A stretch of 64,000 nt of DNA from Streptomyces longwoodensis. GTDB taxonomy: Bacteria > Actinomycetota > Actinomycetes > Streptomycetales > Streptomycetaceae. The notes beneath the pieces were generated by a model, which was given only the letters and a program-made list of their open reading frames with translations, was not told the DNA's origin and did no database searches. The position numbers and the translations under genes were made by a program. Where the stretch lies: positions 124,001 to 188,000 of the forward strand of contig NZ_KQ948555.1 in assembly GCF_001514125.1 (NCBI RefSeq), given 5' to 3'. This document shows, one piece after another, positions 33,907-43,003 of this stretch (the first letter of the stretch is position 1; each line of letters starts with the position of its first letter).

Positions 33907-33945
33907 CCTACGCGGGACCTACGCGGGACCTACGCGGGACCTACG
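33907..33945. repeat. Three tandem 11-bp repeats
   Basis: CCTACGCGGGA is repeated three times exactly, followed by a partial copy (CCTACGG), about 135-175 bp upstream of the FAH-family gene. An 11-bp period places each unit on the same face of the helix (one per turn). Nothing else is recognised in the 33793-34079 spacer. Confidence 0.8.
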
Positions 33946-34079
33946 GTCCAGTACGTGAACCGGGTATTGCGGAGTGGACGCCCGCCTTGGAGGATCGACC
34001 AGTCCTCCGACGGCTGCGCCGGCCGCACTCCGGCCGCACCACGTCGGCCGGGCGCCCGCGATCGAGGGAGACGGTGACC

Positions 34080-34937
34080 ATGAAGCTGCTGCGAGTCGGT
34101 ACGGCGGGAGCGGAGCGACCCGCGGTGCTGGACGCCGACGGGGTGCTGCGCGACCTGTCCGGCGTCGTCGACGACATCGACGGGGCCCTGCTCGCCGACG
34201 AGGCCGCCCTCGGCCGGGTCCGCGCGGCGGCCGGGGCGGGCGACCTCCCCGCGCTGGACGCCACCGGGCTGCGCGTCGGACCGCCGCTCGCCCGGATCGG
34301 CAAGGTCGTGTGCATCGGGCTGAACTACCACGACCACGCCCGGGAGACCGGCGCCGAGCCGCCCGCCGAGCCGGTCGTCTTCTTCAAGGCGCCGGACACC
34401 GTGGTCGGGCCGTACGACACCGTGCTCGTGCCGCGCGGGTCCACCAAGACCGACTGGGAGGTGGAGCTGGCGGTCGTGATCGGGCGGACGGCCCGGTACC
34501 TCGGGTCGGCGGAGGAGGCGCTGGCGCACGTCGCCGGGTACGCCGTCGCGCACGACGTGTCCGAGCGGGAGTTCCAGATCGAGCGCGGCGGCACCTGGGA
34601 CAAGGGCAAGAACTGCGAGACCTTCAACCCGCTCGGCCCCTGGCTGGTGACCGCCGACGAGGTGCCCGACCCGCAGGCGCTGTCGCTCAAGCTCTGGGTC
34701 AACGGGGAGCTGAAGCAGGACGGGACGACGGCCGAGCAGATCTTCCCGGTGGGCGAAGTGGTGCGGTACGTCAGCCAGTTCATGACGCTGTACCCGGGTG
34801 ACGTGATCAACACCGGTACGCCCGCCGGGGTCGCCCTCGGCCGGCCCGAGCCCAAGCCGTTCCTGCGCGCCGGGGACGTGGTGGAACTGGAGATCCCGGG
34901 GCTCGGCCGCCAGCGGCAGGAACTGAAGGACGCCTGA
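34080..34937 (+). CDS. Fumarylacetoacetate hydrolase-family enzyme
   Basis: 285 aa from ATG 34080 (GAGGGAG upstream). The FAH fold: IGKVVCIGLNYHDHARE, PVVFFKAPDTVVGP, the metal-binding WEVELAVVIG (Glu-x-Glu), SEREFQIERGGTWDKGKNCETFNPLGPWL and TLYPGDVINTGTPAGV. The family comprises acylpyruvases and 2-keto-3-deoxy-sugar acid dehydratases, e.g. for fucose or arabinose catabolism. The nearby sugar-type oxidoreductase and ROK regulator make a deoxy-sugar acid role plausible but unproven. Confidence 0.92.
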   Translation: MKLLRVGTAGAERPAVLDADGVLRDLSGVVDDIDGALLADEAALGRVRAAAGAGDLPALDATGLRVGPPLARIGKVVCIGLNYHDHARETGAEPPAEPVVFFKAPDTVVGPYDTVLVPRGSTKTDWEVELAVVIGRTARYLGSAEEALAHVAGYAVAHDVSEREFQIERGGTWDKGKNCETFNPLGPWLVTADEVPDPQALSLKLWVNGELKQDGTTAEQIFPVGEVVRYVSQFMTLYPGDVINTGTPAGVALGRPEPKPFLRAGDVVELEIPGLGRQRQELKDA

Positions 34938-34952
34938 GCCGGCCGGGGCCGC

Positions 34953-35468
34953 TCAGCGCCCGGCCTGGAACTCCTCCAGGGCCTCCACCACGAGGCGGTG
35001 GTCCTGGAGTTGCGGCAGGCCCGACACCGTCACCGCGCCGATCACACCGGCGCCCTCCACGGCGATCGGGAACGAACCGCCGTGCGCCGCGTAGGTGTCG
35101 GGGTCCAGCCGGGACGACGCCTCGAACGTCGTGCCCTTCGCCCGGAACCGGGAGCCCACGAGGTACGACGACTCGCCGTACCGCTCCACCACCCGGCGCT
35201 TGCGGGCGATCCAGGCGTCGTTGTCGGGGCTGGAGCCGGGCAGGGCCGCGTGGAAGAGCTGCTGGCCGGCGCGGTGGATGTCGATGGCCACCGGCGCCCG
35301 GCGCTCCCGGGCCAGCCCGACCAGCAGGCTGCCCAGGATCCAGGCGTCCTCGTAGCTGAACCGGCGCAGCACCAGGCGCCGTTCCTGCGCCTGCAGTTCC
35401 TCGACGGTCGGCGTGCCGTCCGGCGTGGTCACCGAGGGGGACGCCGGGGTGGTCGTCGGGTGGGACAT
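34953..35468 (-). CDS. UPF0303 / heme-degrading-domain protein (GlcG/HbpS-like)
   Basis: 171 aa from ATG 35468. After a Thr/Pro-rich start it has VEELQAQERRLVLRRFSYEDAWILGSLLV, RAPVAIDIHRAGQQLFHAALPGSSPDNDAWI, and GGSFPIAVEGAGVIGAVTVSGLPQLQDHRLVVEALEEF, the UPF0303 pattern. The family is related to HbpS-like heme-binding proteins, but the biochemical role here is unclear. It is in line with the oxidoreductase gene upstream (47 bp gap), so co-transcription is likely. Confidence 0.85.
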   Translation of the reverse strand: MSHPTTTPASPSVTTPDGTPTVEELQAQERRLVLRRFSYEDAWILGSLLVGLARERRAPVAIDIHRAGQQLFHAALPGSSPDNDAWIARKRRVVERYGESSYLVGSRFRAKGTTFEASSRLDPDTYAAHGGSFPIAVEGAGVIGAVTVSGLPQLQDHRLVVEALEEFQAGR

Positions 35469-35515
35469 CGGGATGGTCTCCGTAGGGAATCGCCGGGTGG
35501 TCTCCTGGCCGTTCG

Positions 35516-36589
35516 TCACAGCGCCACCGCCACTCCGTCGCGGGCCGAACGGCGGGCCGCCTCCAGCACGTCGAGCGCGGCGGCCGCCTCCAGGGCGGTC
35601 ACCGGGTTGGGGCCGCCGTCGCGCAGGGCCGCGGCCACCGCGGCGTAGTAGGCCGGGTAGGCGCCGGGGAGGGTGCGCACGGGGTCTCCGCCGCCGGTCA
35701 CCGGGGACTCGCCGGAGCCGATCCGGCCCCACAGCTCCTCGGGCTCCTCGCCCCAGCCGGGACCCGGGCGCAGTCCCTCGCGCAGGGCCGCCTCCTGCGG
35801 GTCGAGGCCGTACTTCACGTAGCCGGCCGCCGAGCCCAGGACCCGCAGGCGCGGGCCCAGCTGGGCCGTGGTGGCGGAGACGTAGAGGTGCGAGCGGACG
35901 CCGCTCGCGTGCGTGAGCGCGATGAACGTGTCGTCGTCGGCCTCCGCACCCGGCCGGCGCACGTCCGACTCCGCGTACACCGACACGACCGGGCCGAACA
36001 GCACCAGCGCCTGGTCGACGACGTGGCTGCCGAGGTCGTACAGCAGGCCGCCGATCTCGGCCGGGTCGCCGGACTCCCGCCAGCCGCCCTTCAGCTGCGG
36101 CCGCCACCGCTCGAAGCGGGACTCGAAGCGCCACACGTCGCCCAGCGCGCCGTCCTCGATGAGGGAGCGCAGGGTGAGGAAGTCGTTGTCCCAGCGGCGG
36201 TTCTGGAAGACCGACAGCAGCAGCCCGCGCTCCTCGGCGAGGGCGGCCAGCGTGCGGGCCTCGGCCGCGGTGCCGGCGACCGGCTTGTCCACGACCACCG
36301 GCAGGCCGGCCTTCAGGGCGGCGGTGGCGAGCGGCACGTGGGTCTTGTTCGGGGAGGCCACGACGACGAGGTCGAGGTCGTCGGCGCGGTCCAGCAGGGC
36401 CTCGGCGGTCCCGGCCACGCGTACGTCCGGGTACGCGGAGCGGGCCTGCTCCTGGCGCTCCGGGTTCGAGGTGACCACCGTGTCCAGGACCAGGCCGTCG
36501 GTCGCGGCGATCAGCGGGGCGTGGAAGACGGAGCCCGCGAGGCCGTAGCCGATCAAGCCCACGCGCAGGGGGGTAGCAGCAGCACTCAT
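35516..36589 (-). CDS. Gfo/Idh/MocA-family oxidoreductase
   Basis: 357 aa from ATG 36589. Rossmann motif RVGLIGYGLAGSVFH, a signature region DKPVAGTAAEARTL (the catalytic-site Lys of E-K-P is here DKP), FQNRRWDNDFLTLRSL and DLGSHVVDQALVLFG with the catalytic His/Asp region. It is an NAD(P)-dependent sugar or inositol dehydrogenase type. A divergent ROK regulator shares a palindromic operator. Together with the FAH and UPF0303 genes it suggests a small sugar-acid catabolism locus. Confidence 0.93.
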   Translation of the reverse strand: MSAAATPLRVGLIGYGLAGSVFHAPLIAATDGLVLDTVVTSNPERQEQARSAYPDVRVAGTAEALLDRADDLDLVVVASPNKTHVPLATAALKAGLPVVVDKPVAGTAAEARTLAALAEERGLLLSVFQNRRWDNDFLTLRSLIEDGALGDVWRFESRFERWRPQLKGGWRESGDPAEIGGLLYDLGSHVVDQALVLFGPVVSVYAESDVRRPGAEADDDTFIALTHASGVRSHLYVSATTAQLGPRLRVLGSAAGYVKYGLDPQEAALREGLRPGPGWGEEPEELWGRIGSGESPVTGGGDPVRTLPGAYPAYYAAVAAALRDGGPNPVTALEAAAALDVLEAARRSARDGVAVAL

Positions 36590-36597
36590 GCCTCCCA

Positions 36598-36620
36598 CTT
36601 TCGCAACGCTGTTGCCAAAG
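36598..36620. promoter_or_regulatory. Palindromic operator between oxidoreductase and ROK genes
   Basis: CTTT-C-GCAAC-GCT-GTTGC-C-AAAG is an interrupted dyad (arms CTTT/AAAG and GCAAC/GTTGC, centre 36609). It starts 9 bp from the oxidoreductase ATG and ends 26 bp before the ROK gene. It is the only obvious dyad in the divergent space. It is likely the ROK binding site, with sugar as inducer (inferred). Confidence 0.75.
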
Positions 36621-36645
36621 TGCAAGCGGTGGGGACAATGGAGAC

Positions 36646-37893
36646 GTGTACAGGACGAACGGAGCAGCGACGGGCGGTGCCAACCTGCCGTCCTTGCGCA
36701 GCCACAACACCGCGCTCGTGCTCGACCTGCTGCGGACGGCCGGCCCGGACGGCATCAGCCGGCTGGAGCTCGCCGAGCGCACCGGGCTCACCCCGCAGGC
36801 CGTCAGCAAGATCACCGCGCGGCTGCGGGCGGAGGGGCTGGCCACAGAGGCGGGCCGCCGCGCCTCGACCGGCGGCAAGCCGCGCACGGTGCTGCGGCTG
36901 GTGCCGGAGGCGGGGCACGCGATCGGCGTGCACCTCGACCGCGACGAACTGCGGGCCGTCCTGGTCGACCTCGACGGCACGGTGACGGCGCAGCGGCGCA
37001 TCCCGCTGGACCTGGGCGCGGGGTCGGACGCGGTGGTGGACGCGGTGGTCCGCGAGACCGGCCGCCTGCTGGCCGACGGGGCGGAGGGCGCTGCCCGGGA
37101 GCCCGACGGGACGCGGGGCCCCCGGACAGCCGACGGGACGGCCGGCGCTCGGGCGACCGCCGGGACGGAAGACGCTGGGCCGAGTGACGGGAGTGACGGG
37201 CCGCAGGGCGCGCGTCCGGGCGACGTCCGCACGCTCCTCGGCGTCGGTGTCGCCCTCCCCGGCCCCCTCGACCACGACCGGGGCGTCCTGCACCGGGTCA
37301 CGGGCTTCCCCGAGTGGGACGGCTTCCCGCTGCGGGACGCGCTCGCGCGGCGGCTCGGGGTGCCGGTCGTCGTCGACAAGGACACCAACGCCGCCGCGCT
37401 GGGCCTCGCGGTCGGCGGCGAACGCGGGTCCTTCGCCTACCTCCACCTCAGCACCGGCCTGGGCGCCGGGCTGGTGCTCGGCGGGACGGTGCACCGCGGG
37501 GCCCGCACCGGCGCCGGGGAGTTCGGCCACCAGGTCGTCCAGCTCGACGGGCCGCCCTGCCCGTGCGGCAACCGGGGCTGCGTCGAGGCCCTGTGCCTGG
37601 CCGCCATCGACCACGGCGACCTGCCGGGCGCCGCCCGCGTCCTGGGCGTCGGCGCAGCCAACCTCGCCGCGCTGCTGGACATCGACCGGGTGCTCCTCGG
37701 CGGCCGTACGGTGGCCGGGGCGCCCGAGGTCTTCGTGCGCGGGGTCGCCGCCGTCCTGGACGACCGCGCCCGCCGTGAGGGCGCGACGGACGGCACCGTC
37801 CCGGTCACCCTGGCCCCGGCCGGCGCCCGCGCCGTCGCCGAGGGCGCCGCCCAACTCCTCCTGGCCCCCCTCTTCGGCCGCGCGAACGGCTGA
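36646..37893 (+). CDS. ROK-family transcriptional regulator
   Basis: 415 aa from GTG 36646. N-terminal winged HTH ISRLELAERTGLTPQAVSKITARLRAEGLA. The ROK kinase-like domain includes IGVHLDRDELRAVLVDLDG, GVGVALPGPLDH, VDKDTNAAALG, LSTGLGAGLVLGG, and the zinc signature CPCGNRGCVEALC. An unusual ~45-residue Gly/Thr/Asp insert (~145-190) lies before the ATPase motif 'GVGVALPGP'. It probably represses itself and the oxidoreductase; ligand, a sugar, is inferred. Confidence 0.93.
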   Translation: MYRTNGAATGGANLPSLRSHNTALVLDLLRTAGPDGISRLELAERTGLTPQAVSKITARLRAEGLATEAGRRASTGGKPRTVLRLVPEAGHAIGVHLDRDELRAVLVDLDGTVTAQRRIPLDLGAGSDAVVDAVVRETGRLLADGAEGAAREPDGTRGPRTADGTAGARATAGTEDAGPSDGSDGPQGARPGDVRTLLGVGVALPGPLDHDRGVLHRVTGFPEWDGFPLRDALARRLGVPVVVDKDTNAAALGLAVGGERGSFAYLHLSTGLGAGLVLGGTVHRGARTGAGEFGHQVVQLDGPPCPCGNRGCVEALCLAAIDHGDLPGAARVLGVGAANLAALLDIDRVLLGGRTVAGAPEVFVRGVAAVLDDRARREGATDGTVPVTLAPAGARAVAEGAAQLLLAPLFGRANG

Positions 37894-38049
37894 CCCGAAG
37901 GGTCACGGTGAACCGCGGCCACCCCGGAAACCCCGGCCCCACCCAACCCGCCCCCGCCCACGGCACAGCAAGCCCCACGGCGCCGGGCCCGACACACCTC
38001 GGGGCTGGAAACTTCGGCCCCCCATCCCCACCCAGGGGCGCGGGGAACT

Positions 38050-38139
38050 GCGCGACCAGCCACGGACAACCCGCACCCGCCCACCGCACAGCAAGCGCGA
38101 CCAGCCGCAGACAACCCGCACCCGGCCACCGCACAGCCA
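38050..38139. repeat. 45-bp tandem repeat and Streptomyces intergenic repeat between ROK and nadE
   Basis: A 45-bp unit beginning GCGCGACCAGCC and ending CACCGCACAGC is present twice (38050-38094 and 38095-38139) with few mismatches. A partial earlier copy of its second half lies near 37937-37965. The left end carries GGGGCGCGGGGAACTGCGCG, a sequence I know as highly repeated in Streptomyces intergenic regions. The 37894-38188 spacer contains no gene; it separates two convergent genes. Confidence 0.75.
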
Positions 38140-38188
38140 GCCCACCGGCGCCCCACCCGCGCAAAAAGGCACCGCACCGCCCGGAGAG

Positions 38189-40231
38189 CTACCCCTCCGG
38201 CCACTCCCACCGCGCCAGGTCCCGCAACCACGCATCCGCCGTGCTGTCGGACGGCGCCCGCCAGTCGCCGCGCGGCGAGAGCGAGCCGCCCGCCGCGACC
38301 TTCGGCCCGTTCGGCATGGCCGAGCGCTTGAACTGGGCGAAGCCGAAGAAGCGGTGGCAGAACACCTCGAGCCAGCGCCGGATCTCCGGCAGGTCGTAGG
38401 CGACCCGCTTGGCCTCGGGGAAGTTGGTCGGCCAGTCGCCCGCTTCCCGGTCGTGCCAGGCGTGCCAGGCCAGGAACGCGATCTTCGACGGCCGGAAGCC
38501 GTAGCGCAGCACGTGGAACAGCGTGAAGTCGTTCAGCGCGTACGGGCCGATCTTCGACTCGGTGGACTGCAGCTCCTCGCCCGGCACCAGCTCGGGGCTG
38601 ATCTCCGTGTCGAGGATCGCCGTCAGCGTCTCGTCGGTCTCCTCGTCGTCGAACTGCCCGCTGCTGACCACCCAGCGGATCAGGTGCTGCATGAGCGTCT
38701 TGGGCACGCCCGCGTTGACGTTGTAGTGGCTCATCTGGTCGCCGACGCCGTACGTGGACCAGCCGAGCGCCAGCTCCGAGAGGTCGCCGGTGCCGAGCAC
38801 GATGCCGCCGCGCTGGTTGGCGAGGCGGAACAGGTAGTCGGTGCGCAGGCCGGCCTGGACGTTCTCGAAGGTGACGTCGTAGACGGGCTCGCCCTCGGCG
38901 AAGGGGTGGCCCATCTCCTTGAGCATCAGCCGCGCCGTGGGCGTGATGTCGAGCTCGGCCGCCGTGACGCCGAGCGCCCGCATCAGCCGGTGCGCGTTGC
39001 CCTTGGTGTGGTCGCTGGTGGCGAAGCCGGGCAGGGTGAAGGCGAGGATGTCGCTGCGCGGGCGCCCGGAGCGGTCCATCGCGCGGGCGGCGACGATCAG
39101 CGCGTGCGTGGAGTCGAGGCCGCCGGACACTCCGATGACGACCTTCGGGCCGCCGATCGCCGCGAGCCGCTGCTGCAGTCCCGCGACCTGGATGTTGTAC
39201 GCCTCGTAGCAGTCCTGGGCGAGGCGGGCGGCGTCGGCGGGCACGAACGGGAAGCGCTCGACGCGGCGCTTGAGGCCCAGGTCGGTGGCGGGCGGGTCGA
39301 GCCGGAACTCGATCCGCCGGTAGTCGCCGGTGCGGTCGCGGAGGGTGCGCCGGTTGTGGTCGAAGGTGCCCATCCGGGCACGCTCCTGGCGCAGCAGGTC
39401 CAGGTCGACGTCGGCGACCGCGTACTGCTCGTCCTGCGGGAAGCGGTCCGTCTCGGCCAGCAGGACGCCGTTCTCGTAGATCATCGTCTGTCCGTCCCAG
39501 GACAGGTCGGTGGTCGACTCGCCCAGGCCGGCCGCCGCGTAGACGTACGCGGCGAGGCAGCGCGAGGACGCCGAGCGGCACAGCATCTTGCGGTCCTCGG
39601 CGCGGCCGACGGTGATCGGGCTGCCCGAGAGGTTGGCGAGCACGGTGGCGCCGGCCAGCGCGGCCTCGGCGCTCGGCGGCACCGGCACCCACATGTCCTC
39701 GCAGATCTCCACGTGGAGCACCAGGCCGGGCACGTCCTCGGCGGCGAACAGCAGGTCGGGTCCGAACGGCACGTCCTCACCGCCGACCCGGATCGTGCCG
39801 CCGCGCTCGTCCTCGCCGGAGGCCAGCTGCCGCGCCTCGTAGAACTCGCGGTAGTTCGGCAGGTACGACTTGGGGGTGACGCCGAGGATCCGGCCGCGGT
39901 GCACGACGACCGCGCAGTTGTAGACCCGGTTGCGGTGGCGCAGCGGGGCCCCGACGACGAGCACCGGCAGCAGGTCGGCCGACCCCTCGACCACGGTCCG
40001 CAGGGCCTGCTCGACCTCGTCGAGCACCGTGTCCTGCAGGATCAGGTCCTCGATCGAGTAGCCGGTCAGGCACAGCTCCGGGAAGAGCGCGACGGCGACC
40101 CCCTCGTCGGCGCACCGGCGGCCCAGCCGCAGCACCGCCTCCGCGTTGGTGGGCGGGTCGGCGATGGCGGCGTGGCCGGTGCACGCGGCGATGCGCGCGA
40201 AACCGTGCTGATAGAGCGACCAGAAGTTCAC
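38189..40231 (-). CDS. nadE: Glutamine-dependent NAD+ synthetase
   Basis: 680 aa from GTG 40231 (alternative upstream ATGs at 40276/40282). The nitrilase-type glutaminase domain (~1-300) has Glu in LFPELCLTGYSIEDL, Lys in TPKSYLPNYREF and Cys in HVEICEDMWVPV. The synthetase domain has the P-loop GVSGGLDSTHAL, GTGDLSELALGWSTYG and HYNVNAGVPKTL. It converts deamido-NAD to NAD using glutamine ammonia, the final step of NAD synthesis. Full length for the two-domain form. Confidence 0.95.
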   Translation of the reverse strand: MNFWSLYQHGFARIAACTGHAAIADPPTNAEAVLRLGRRCADEGVAVALFPELCLTGYSIEDLILQDTVLDEVEQALRTVVEGSADLLPVLVVGAPLRHRNRVYNCAVVVHRGRILGVTPKSYLPNYREFYEARQLASGEDERGGTIRVGGEDVPFGPDLLFAAEDVPGLVLHVEICEDMWVPVPPSAEAALAGATVLANLSGSPITVGRAEDRKMLCRSASSRCLAAYVYAAAGLGESTTDLSWDGQTMIYENGVLLAETDRFPQDEQYAVADVDLDLLRQERARMGTFDHNRRTLRDRTGDYRRIEFRLDPPATDLGLKRRVERFPFVPADAARLAQDCYEAYNIQVAGLQQRLAAIGGPKVVIGVSGGLDSTHALIVAARAMDRSGRPRSDILAFTLPGFATSDHTKGNAHRLMRALGVTAAELDITPTARLMLKEMGHPFAEGEPVYDVTFENVQAGLRTDYLFRLANQRGGIVLGTGDLSELALGWSTYGVGDQMSHYNVNAGVPKTLMQHLIRWVVSSGQFDDEETDETLTAILDTEISPELVPGEELQSTESKIGPYALNDFTLFHVLRYGFRPSKIAFLAWHAWHDREAGDWPTNFPEAKRVAYDLPEIRRWLEVFCHRFFGFAQFKRSAMPNGPKVAAGGSLSPRGDWRAPSDSTADAWLRDLARWEWPEG

Positions 40232-40509
40232 CGTGACCCCATATCCGTCATGCGCATGCCCGTCGTCGTCCGGCATCCGCACTCCGTCGTCCGTATGCGC
40301 CGTGCCTGTGTTCCGCGTACCCGTCTACCCATGATCACCGATCCGGTGCACGCGGAGCGAGCCCGGGCTGCTCCGGCGGACCCCCGCCGGCTGCCGGTCA
40401 CACCGGTCGCATGCCACTCGTATGCCAGTCGTATGAGCTGAACGGGCGGACTCCGTGCCCCGCCCCGGAGCGGCGCCCCCGGCGCCCGCGGCCCGTCCGG
40501 CAGGCTCAC

Positions 40510-41409
40510 ATGACCATGCGACCGACCACGCCCGCGCCCGCCACCGCCCTCGGCCTCGCGTTAGCCGCGACCATGTTCCCCGTTACCGCCACCGCCGCGG
40601 CCATGACCGCCGCGACCGCGGCCCCCGCCCCCGCCCCCGCTTCCTTGCGGACGACGACGTCCGCCGCGCCCTCGTGCGACGCCCCCGACGCCCCCGACGC
40701 CAAGGACTTCCCGCTCACCACCCGCCTGCGCGGCGGCCCCGCGGCCTACGAAGCCGGCGGCGGCTACGGCACCTGGTCCCTGGACCTGACCAACACCACC
40801 GACCGGACCTGCACCGGCGTCCACCCCGTCGTGGTGCTGGTCGACGCCCGGCGCGCGCTGCGGCCCTCCCAGCCCCTGCTGGAGTTCTACGCCGACGGCC
40901 GCCCGCACCCCGTGCGCTTCCAGCGCACCGACGAGGACGAGCTGGTCGGCGCCTTCGACGGCTTCCCGGGCTTCACGGTCGGCCCCCGCGCCACCGTCAC
41001 CGTGCGGGTCCGCCTCGCGTTCACCTCGGACACCGTGCCCGACGGGATCACCGCCGACGCGGCCGTGGTGCAGCGGCACGGCGACGACGGGGACTGGGTG
41101 GGCCAGTCCGCCGACTACCGCTTCACGGTCACGGGGGACCCGGCACCCACCGGCCCGGCCGCCGCCGACCCCGGCGCCGCGACCCCGGCGGGTGCCGACC
41201 CCGCCACCCCGGGCGCCGCGACCGCCCCCGGCACCACCCCCGCGCCGGACGCCCCGTCCGGCTCCCCGTCCGCCGAGGCCGTCCTCTCCCTGACCGAGCG
41301 GGCCGGTGAGCTCGCCCGCACCGGTCTCGCCTCGCCCGTCGCCGCCACGGCCGCGGCGGTCCTGCTGGCGGCCGGTACGGCCCTGGTGCTGGCTCGCCGG
41401 CGGCGCTGA
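40510..41409 (+). CDS. LAxTG cell-wall-anchored surface protein
   Basis: 299 aa from ATG 40510. A signal peptide (~1-40, Ala-rich) is followed by a beta-rich domain (~50-215; YGTWSLDLTNTTDRTCTGVHPVVVLVD). Then comes a Pro/Ala/Thr linker and a C-terminal sorting signal: LARTG, a hydrophobic helix (VAATAAAVLLAAGTALVLA) and RRRR. LAxTG is the class E sortase recognition motif in streptomycetes. A class F sortase gene is 1.6 kb downstream but is not the expected enzyme for LAxTG. Role at the surface unknown. Confidence 0.83.
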   Translation: MTMRPTTPAPATALGLALAATMFPVTATAAAMTAATAAPAPAPASLRTTTSAAPSCDAPDAPDAKDFPLTTRLRGGPAAYEAGGGYGTWSLDLTNTTDRTCTGVHPVVVLVDARRALRPSQPLLEFYADGRPHPVRFQRTDEDELVGAFDGFPGFTVGPRATVTVRVRLAFTSDTVPDGITADAAVVQRHGDDGDWVGQSADYRFTVTGDPAPTGPAAADPGAATPAGADPATPGAATAPGTTPAPDAPSGSPSAEAVLSLTERAGELARTGLASPVAATAAAVLLAAGTALVLARRRR

Positions 41410-41495
41410 GCGCCGGGACGGTCGCCCGGGGGCCGCTCACGGCTGATCGCTAGGCTGGGGCCCACGCAGTACCGCGTAGGTCAGGAGACGGCACC

Positions 41496-42275
41496 ATGGC
41501 AGACCGCAAGCCCATCGAATCGTGGCTCACCGACATGGACGGTGTGCTCATCCACGAGGGTGTACCGATCCCCGGCGCCGACGCCTTCCTGAAGAAGCTG
41601 AAGGAGTCCGGCCGGCCCTTCCTCGTCCTCACCAACAACTCGATCTACACCCCGCGCGACCTGCACGCCCGGCTGCGCCGCATGGGCCTGGACGTGCCGA
41701 TCGAGAACATCTGGACGTCGGCGCTGGCCACCGCCAAGTTCCTGGACGTCCAGCGGCCCTGCGGGTCGGCGTACGTCATCGGCGAGGCCGGGCTGACCAC
41801 CGCGCTGCACGACATCGGGTACGTCCTCACCGACCACGAGCCGGACTACGTCGTGCTCGGCGAGACCCGCACCTACTCCTTCGAGGCGATGACCAAGGCG
41901 GTGCGGCTGATCAACGACGGCGCCCGGTTCATCTGCACCAACCCCGACGAGACGGGCCCCTCCACCGAGGGTCCGCTCCCGGCGACCGGGGCCGTCGCCG
42001 CGCTGATCACCAAGGCGACCGGCAAACAGCCGTACTTCGCGGGCAAGCCGAACCCGCTGATGATGCGCACCGGCCTCAACGCGATCGGCGCGCACTCCGA
42101 GACCAGCGCGATGATCGGCGACCGCATGGACACCGACGTGCTGGCCGGCATGGAGGCGGGCATGCAGACGTTCCTCGTCCTCACCGGCCTGACCCGCGCC
42201 GACCAGATCGAGAACTTCCCCTACCGCCCGTCGCACGTCGTGGACTCGATCGCGGACCTGGTCGACCGCATCTGA
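41496..42275 (+). CDS. HAD-IIA (NagD-like) hydrolase
   Basis: 259 aa. HAD motif I WLTDMDGVLIHEG with nucleophile Asp13 and Asp15, motif II LVLTNNSIYTPRDL, the C2A cap, and motif III/IV GKPNPLMMR and IGDRMDTDVLAGMEAGM. This is a cytosolic phosphatase of NagD type acting on nucleotide or sugar phosphates; the exact substrate is not evident. ~85 bp after the surface-protein gene. Confidence 0.92.
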   Translation: MADRKPIESWLTDMDGVLIHEGVPIPGADAFLKKLKESGRPFLVLTNNSIYTPRDLHARLRRMGLDVPIENIWTSALATAKFLDVQRPCGSAYVIGEAGLTTALHDIGYVLTDHEPDYVVLGETRTYSFEAMTKAVRLINDGARFICTNPDETGPSTEGPLPATGAVAALITKATGKQPYFAGKPNPLMMRTGLNAIGAHSETSAMIGDRMDTDVLAGMEAGMQTFLVLTGLTRADQIENFPYRPSHVVDSIADLVDRI

Positions 42276-42431
42276 CCCACCCGACGGACCAGCGGGCGGT
42301 CCCGCTGGACGGCTGTTCGGTTCCGAAACCCGTCCGGCCCCGCAAACCACCCGTTCGGCGCAATTCCGGCACTCCCGAGGATGCGGTGCCGGGGTGAGCG
42401 GGGGAGCCTCCAGGTGCCAGGAGGTTTCACG

Positions 42432-42989
42432 ATGGGTGCACTGAAGGTCACAGTCCGTACGGCAACGGCGGCCGCCGCTCTGGCCGTCACCGCTCTGACC
42501 CCCGCCGCGTACGCGGCGGCGGCCGACGGGCGCGGTGTCTCGGTGGCCCCGTCGTCGCCCGCTCCCGGCACCGACGTCACCGTGCGGGTCGGCGGCTGCG
42601 CGTCGAGGACGGCGGTCGCGGTCTCCGAGGCGTTCGTCGCCGACGCCCGGCTCACCGGCGCGGACGGCACCCTCGTCGGCGAGACCCGGGTGCGCACCAC
42701 GGCGGCCCCCGGCGCCCACCCCGTCCGTGTCACCTGCGGCGACGTGCGGGTCGACGGCACGGTCCAGGTCGCCGCGGCCTCCGCTGCCCAAGGGGCCGGA
42801 GCGTCCCCCGCCGCCTCCCCGGTCGCGCCCGTCGCCGCGGGCGGCGGGGGCACCGCGCAGATCACCGTCGCCGACGCCCGCATCGAGGGCCCCGGCGCGG
42901 CCCAGGCGGTGACCGGCCTGGTCCTCGCCGGAGTGGCGGCCACCGCGGTCGTCCTGCGCAGCGCGCGCCGCCACCGCGAGGCGGACTGA
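42432..42989 (+). CDS. Secreted, membrane-tethered beta-domain protein upstream of sortase
   Basis: 185 aa from ATG 42432, with AGGAGG 6 nt upstream. A signal peptide to ~residue 30 (AYA-AAADG), an Ig-like region (VAPSSPAPGTDVTVRVGGC ... RVTCGDVRVDG) with two Cys that may form a disulfide, a Ser/Ala/Gly linker, and a C-terminal helix (VTGLVLAGVAATAVVL) with RSARRHR. It has no LPxTG-like motif before the helix. It is immediately upstream of the class F sortase (14 bp), so the two probably work together at the envelope. Confidence 0.8.
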   Translation: MGALKVTVRTATAAAALAVTALTPAAYAAAADGRGVSVAPSSPAPGTDVTVRVGGCASRTAVAVSEAFVADARLTGADGTLVGETRVRTTAAPGAHPVRVTCGDVRVDGTVQVAAASAAQGAGASPAASPVAPVAAGGGGTAQITVADARIEGPGAAQAVTGLVLAGVAATAVVLRSARRHREAD

Positions 42990-43003
42990 ACGATGACCGG
43001 ACG

